DNA of 6,073 nucleotides from Bacteroides sp. UBA7333 (GTDB lineage: Bacteria > Bacteroidota > Bacteroidia > Bacteroidales > Bacteroidaceae), in NCBI GenBank assembly GCA_002471195.1, contig DKPN01000029.1:32178-38250 (forward strand), in the 5' to 3' direction. Positions 5,219 through 6,073 of this stretch are shown in pieces. Numbering within the stretch: the stretch's first letter is position 1; every line of letters starts with the position of its first letter. The position numbers and the translations under genes were made by a program. The notes beneath the pieces are model-generated. The model had not been told where the DNA came from, did no database searches, and worked only from the letters and a program-made list of their open reading frames with translations.

Positions 5219-5686
5219 TCATTTTGAGAGGGCATCGGCAGAGGTTGCACCGCCCTTGTGCTGCGATGAACGCTTGTAGGTAGTAACAGGATTGGCAGCC
5301 AAACCCGTATATTGATACTCGTCTATCTTAGCTGCTTGCTCTGTGAGTGATATAATTCGCTCATTGAGCTCTTTTATTTCTTTGTCTTTCTCGTCTATCT
5401 TCTCCATCAGGCGTATTACTACGGCGCTGTCGGGCGTAATCGTAGGTGCTAAAGTTGTTGCTGGACGATCATCACACGATTGGTGTAACATATCGCCTTC
5501 ACCAGTAAGGAGCCATCTTGGGTTTAAACCTTCGCATTTTGCGTATATTAATTCAAAATCAATCGTTCCTCGATTAATCCAAGTGCTTACACCCTGCGGT
5601 GTGACGCCTAAAAGATTCGCAAAATGTGATTTCTTACCATTGCTGTAGTGTTCTATCAGCATTTCAAGCATTCTTTTCTTATTCAT
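5219..5686 (-). CDS. CI-like phage repressor, helix-turn-helix plus coiled coil, no peptidase domain (155 aa)
   Basis: Residues 18-42 form a helix-turn-helix (HFANLLGV, then TPQGVSTWINRG as recognition helix). They are followed by GLNPRWLLTGEGDML (53-67), the hallmark of the phage CI repressor N-terminal family. A Pro/Thr-rich linker leads to a coiled coil at about 89-119 (IRLMEKIDEKDKEIKELNERI), which probably drives dimerisation. The S24 LexA-like self-cleavage domain of lambda CI is absent, so induction would need another route, such as proteolysis or an antirepressor. This short form is common in Bacteroidota phages. Its likely job is to bind the repeats at 5709-5789, repress the rightward gene and regulate itself. 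It heads an operon with two membrane proteins. The start codon lies 8 bases from the predicted -7 box, so its mRNA may have almost no leader. Confidence 0.85.
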   Translation of the reverse strand: MNKKRMLEMLIEHYSNGKKSHFANLLGVTPQGVSTWINRGTIDFELIYAKCEGLNPRWLLTGEGDMLHQSCDDRPATTLAPTITPDSAVVIRLMEKIDEKDKEIKELNERIISLTEQAAKIDEYQYTGLAANPVTTYKRSSQHKGGATSADALSK

Positions 5687-5694
5687 ATTGTGAA

Positions 5695-5727
5695 AAAAGA
5701 TAACGATATGCGAAATAAAATCGCAAA
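5695..5727 (-). promoter_or_regulatory. Leftward (repressor) promoter
   Basis: On the minus strand a TTTG -33 box (5724-5727) is followed after 21 bases by TATCTTTT (5695-5702), one mismatch from TAnnTTTG. Transcription would start within a few bases of the repressor ATG at 5686, implying a nearly leaderless mRNA, as known for lambda cI from PRM. The -33 box lies inside operator repeat 1. Confidence 0.45.
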
Positions 5728-5789
5728 ACGTTTGGTTATTATTCGCAAAACGTTTAAGTTTGCGGTGTCTTAATAATTTAAGAACGTTT
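5709..5789. promoter_or_regulatory. Operator cluster of the immunity switch
   Basis: A 13-bp direct repeat TCGCAAAACGTTT occurs at 5721-5733 and 5743-5755, exactly 22 bases apart (about two helical turns). A partial third copy, AACGTTT, lies at 5783-5789. Each contains the palindrome AAACGTTT or part of it. Further dyads are TGCGA/TCGCA (5709-5713, 5721-5725) and CGCAAA/TTTGCG (5744-5749, 5759-5764). Repeat 1 covers the leftward -33 box and most of the rightward one, and repeat 2 touches the rightward -7 box, so bound repressor could control both promoters. Confidence 0.65.
5731..5762 (+). promoter_or_regulatory. Rightward (early/lytic-type) promoter
   Basis: TTTG (5731-5734) and TAAGTTTG (5755-5762) match the Bacteroidota -33 and -7 boxes perfectly with a 20-base spacer. 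Transcription would begin near 5768, leaving a leader of about 60 bases before the ATG at 5828. The boxes overlap the two full operator repeats, as expected for a promoter kept off in the lysogen. Confidence 0.7.
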
Positions 5790-5827
5790 CAAATATATGA
5801 ATTCTAAATTAAATAACAATCAAACCT

Positions 5828-6037
5828 ATGGTTAAAAAAGAAAAGTACATCAAACTCCACAAGGACAAAGTAAAAGAGATTGCTTCCATCAAATCTGTTT
5901 CTGTTGTTACAGTTTATGCAGCTCTCAAGTTCCAAACACAGACGCCACTAGCAATGCTAATAAGAGCTTGGGCACTTAACAATGGTGGCAAGCTATTCGA
6001 AGAGACTAATAATCCTTATGAAACAATAACTCTTTAA
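5828..6037 (+). CDS. Small putative DNA-binding protein (69 aa), Cro/Ner-like position
   Basis: The protein is short and basic at its N-terminus (MVKKEKYIKLHKDKVKEIAS). Residues 14-34 (VKEIASIKSVSVVTVYAALKF) fit a helix-turn-helix, with SVVTVYAAL as the recognition helix; the segment LAMLIRAWALNNGG after it is a further helix. It is the first gene of the rightward transcript, divergent from the CI-like repressor, where phages carry Cro or Ner. A role in switching off the repressor promoter is inferred from position and size, since no specific family is recognised. The ATG at 5828 is the first in frame, in AT-rich DNA without a Shine-Dalgarno sequence. The next possible gene begins 12 bases after its stop. 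Confidence 0.72.
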   Translation: MVKKEKYIKLHKDKVKEIASIKSVSVVTVYAALKFQTQTPLAMLIRAWALNNGGKLFEETNNPYETITL

Positions 6038-6049
6038 TAATAATCAATA

Positions 6050-6073
6050 TTGGAAAAAACGGTTAAATTGACC
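6050..6073 (+). CDS. Possible start of the next early gene (cut by window edge)
   Basis: TTG at 6050-6052 opens the only forward frame that stays open to the end, reading MEKTVKLT if TTG is used as the start. It lies 12 bases after the stop of the 69-aa gene, a spacing typical of an operon. With eight codons visible nothing can be said of its function. A true ATG may lie beyond the window. Confidence 0.25.

Noticed and set aside
5343..5648. 101-codon open frame on the plus strand
   Set aside because: It lies antisense to the CI-like repressor, is Ser/Ile-rich because of the opposite coding strand, and has no promoter or family signal.

Overview
The window looks like an AT-rich accessory region of a Bacteroidales genome (Bacteroides or Parabacteroides type). 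The evidence is Bacteroidota-style promoters (TTTG, then TAnnTTTG about 20 bases on), little Shine-Dalgarno signal, a Bacteroidales-type IS66 element, and a short CI-like repressor of a kind common in gut Bacteroidales phages. This assignment rests on recognition; no search was run.

Layout. (1) 1-341: the 3' end of a McrC-type nuclease gene, part of a McrBC-like restriction system, followed by a structured non-coding stretch (374-455). (2) 454-2953: a 2.5-kb IS66-family insertion sequence with tnpA, tnpB and tnpC. tnpA carries a frameshift and tnpC an in-frame TAA between its second and third catalytic residues, so this copy is probably dead. No 8-bp target duplication is visible. (3) 2954-4113: mostly non-coding, patchwork DNA. 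It holds a 29-codon coding remnant, two repeat arrays of similar design (TTTAAACG and AAAGATAC repeats enclosed by inverted repeats), a small leftward gene (3261-3476), an AT-rich palindrome, and a promoter followed by a tRNA-like sequence with an abnormal anticodon arm. (4) 4114-6073: an apparent prophage or phage-like immunity region. A leftward operon encodes a CI-like repressor and two single-pass membrane proteins and ends at a strong terminator. A rightward gene for a small helix-turn-helix protein starts across a 141-bp switch region.

How it fits together. The switch has back-to-back promoters whose -33 boxes both lie in or at the edge of one copy of a 13-bp repeat. A repressor bound there could block both directions, as in lambda or Mu immunity regions. 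The two membrane proteins would be made together with the repressor in the lysogen, which makes them candidates for superinfection exclusion or another lysogenic-conversion trait. The rightward gene would be the Cro/Ner counterpart, and a further gene probably begins at the right edge. The tRNA-like RNA and the twin repeat arrays are the least explained parts of the window.
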